Origin: Marinobacter adhaerens HP15
GTDB taxonomy: Bacteria; Pseudomonadota; Gammaproteobacteria; Pseudomonadales; Oleiphilaceae
DNA: 64,000 nt
Assembly (NCBI RefSeq): GCF_000166295.1
Contig: NC_017506.1
Coordinates: 1,488,001-1,552,000, forward strand
Direction: 5' to 3'
The notes beneath the pieces are model-generated. The model saw only the letters and a program-made list of their open reading frames with translations. It was not told the DNA's origin and did no database searches. Position numbers and translations under genes: made by a program. Below, one piece after another: positions 62,610 through 64,000 of the stretch (position 1 is the stretch's first letter; each line of letters starts with the position of its first letter).

Positions 62610-64000
62610 ATGGCAGGGCTCATAGGTATTGGTCTGACCGGCATCCTCAGTCACCAGGCCGCGCTGAACACCACTGGCAACAATATAACCAACGCCAACA
62701 CGCCGGGTTACAGTCGCCAGGAAGTGCTGTTTGAAACCCAGGAAGGCCAGCGAACTGGTGCCGGCACCATAGGCAGCGGCGTGAACGTGGCGGACATTCG
62801 CCGCCTGGCCAACGAATACCTGGTTCAACAGGTGCGTGAAGACAGCACCCTCTACGGAGAGCAGGAAGCCCTTAATTCGGAGCTGACCAGGCTTGATAAC
62901 CTGCTCGGGGGTGAATCTACCGGCCTCAGCAATGCACTGAACAACTTTTTTGCGAGCCTTCAGAATGCCGCGGAAGATCCGACTTCCTTGCCACAGCGCC
63001 AGTTGGTCCTGAGTGAGGCACAGCAGGTTGTAAACCGTTTCCAGGCGCTGAACCAGGAATTCATCCAGCAGCGGGAATCCATCAAGACCCAGATGCAGCA
63101 GGGTGTGAAAGACGCGAATACCCTGCTGAAAAGCATTGCGGAGCTGAACCTGGCGATTTCTGAATCACCCGGCATTGCCCAGGGGCAAATGCCCAATGAA
63201 TTGTTGGATAAGCGGGATGAGAAACTGCGGCAGCTGTCGGAGCTTATTAGCATAAAAGTCAGTCCGGCGGACGGTAGCCAGGTTAACGTGTCTCTGTCGA
63301 ACGGTTTGTCCCTGGTGGTTGGCAGTAACGCTTCGACCCTCGGCACCCGGGAAAATGCCGAAGATCCGACACGTCTGGAGTTCACGCTGAGCAACGGTGG
63401 ACGCCTCGTCAATATTGATGAACAGATCACCGGCGGCAAGCTGGGTGGTCTCCTGCGTTTCGATACCGAAGGTCTGAAACCGGCATTCGATGAGCTCGGC
63501 AGGATTGCCATTGCCCTCTCCGACACCATGAATCACCAGCATGAAATCGGGATGGATCTGGAGGGCGAACTCGGTGGGCTGTTCTTCACAGATATCAATT
63601 CGCTCGAGGCGCAACGGAGCCGCGTGGTCCCTAACGGAAATAACGCGCCCTCGACCAACGGACAGTTGGCTGTCGAGATAACCGACAGTTCGGCGCTTCC
63701 GGCAGGCCGCTGGACTCTCCAGTTCAGTGGCGATGGGCGAAGCTACGAGTTGATTGATCAGGGTACTGGAAGAACCGTCAATCAGGGCCGGTTGCCCGAT
63801 CCGCCCCAGTCTGAGATTTCCATGCCCGGTTTCAACATCCGGGTGGAGGGCGGCACGTTCAATGCCGGAGACAAATATCTGATTCAACCAAGCCGGAATG
63901 CGGCGGAGAGCATCGGGCTGGTGGTCAATCGGGAGGAGGATCTGGCTTTCGCAAGTCCGGTTCGTGCTACCACCGGCGATGACAATATCGGTACCGGCAA
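62610..64000 (+). CDS. flgK: Flagellar hook-filament junction protein FlgK (3' end outside window)
   Basis: At least 463 residues from ATG at 62610, with GAAGGAG upstream; the frame is open to the window end. GLTGILSHQAALNTTGNNITNANTPGYSRQ and LANEYLVQQVREDSTLYGEQ are FlgK. It is hook-associated protein 1, linking hook to filament. flgL is expected next. Confidence 0.95.
   Translation, partial: MAGLIGIGLTGILSHQAALNTTGNNITNANTPGYSRQEVLFETQEGQRTGAGTIGSGVNVADIRRLANEYLVQQVREDSTLYGEQEALNSELTRLDNLLGGESTGLSNALNNFFASLQNAAEDPTSLPQRQLVLSEAQQVVNRFQALNQEFIQQRESIKTQMQQGVKDANTLLKSIAELNLAISESPGIAQGQMPNELLDKRDEKLRQLSELISIKVSPADGSQVNVSLSNGLSLVVGSNASTLGTRENAEDPTRLEFTLSNGGRLVNIDEQITGGKLGGLLRFDTEGLKPAFDELGRIAIALSDTMNHQHEIGMDLEGELGGLFFTDINSLEAQRSRVVPNGNNAPSTNGQLAVEITDSSALPAGRWTLQFSGDGRSYELIDQGTGRTVNQGRLPDPPQSEISMPGFNIRVEGGTFNAGDKYLIQPSRNAAESIGLVVNREEDLAFASPVRATTGDDNIGTG

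Noticed and set aside
1..64000. CRISPR arrays, tRNA or rRNA genes, insertion sequences
   Set aside because: No regularly spaced direct repeats, cloverleaf signatures, rRNA-like stretches or transposase frames were seen.

Overview
The window looks like a chromosome segment of a marine gammaproteobacterium close to Marinobacter or Pseudomonas. This is inferred from gene content: a class II ribonucleotide reductase split into NrdJa and NrdJb, separate sigma-54-type promoters for flgBCDE and flgFGHIJK, a YadG/YadH-type exporter next to QueF, a CyaB-like MASE2 adenylate cyclase, and many c-di-GMP proteins. No rRNA, tRNA, CRISPR array or transposase was seen. Almost all of the window is ordinary core genome, with one clear accessory island at about 28.45-32.74 kb.

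Layout. 0-5 kb: pirin (cut by the window edge), a DUF1289 protein, a Fur-controlled TonB-dependent siderophore receptor, a Tag-like glycosylase and a membrane protein. 5-15 kb: a GNAT acetyltransferase with a histone-deacetylase-family enzyme, a large GGDEF/EAL protein, a CaiB-type CoA transferase and a YbbA/YbbP-type ABC pair. 15-18 kb: a complete polar amino-acid ABC importer. 18-28 kb: mostly minus-strand small housekeeping and stress genes, then a divergent LysR / azoreductase-deaminase unit.

28.45-32.74 kb: an integron-type gene-cassette array with no integrase. It holds three attC sites and four cassettes, all read on the minus strand: a two-gene CBASS antiphage operon (CD-NTase plus a Cap15-like two-TM beta-barrel effector), a polytopic membrane protein, a Cys/His-rich protein of unknown function, and a decaying P-loop kinase. 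The array sits between a nucleoside deaminase gene and the terminator of nrdJb. It is the most interesting part of the window.

33-36 kb: nrdJa-nrdJb on the minus strand, with two NrdR-type boxes 32 bp apart over the promoter. 36-45 kb: a FilA-like secreted protein, an ABC importer of the TrpXYZ/DUF534 type, an acyl-CoA synthetase, a thioesterase, and a ferric-iron FbpA/FbpB pair without an ATPase gene. 45-54 kb: a PilZ protein, lipoproteins, a degenerate HD-GYP protein with a CRP/Vfr-like site upstream, a YadG/YadH exporter, queF, a class III adenylate cyclase, an Mpo1/DUF962 protein and a nitroreductase. 54.5-64 kb: flagellar rod-hook-ring genes flgB to flgK, with flgK cut by the window edge.

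Connections: three c-di-GMP proteins (GGDEF/EAL, PilZ, HD-GYP) and the flagellar genes suggest a motile/sessile switch. The CyaB-like cyclase and the CRP/Vfr-like site suggest cAMP input into it. Two Fur-type sites link the TonB receptor and the FbpAB importer to iron limitation. All assignments come from reading motifs by eye; no database search was run.
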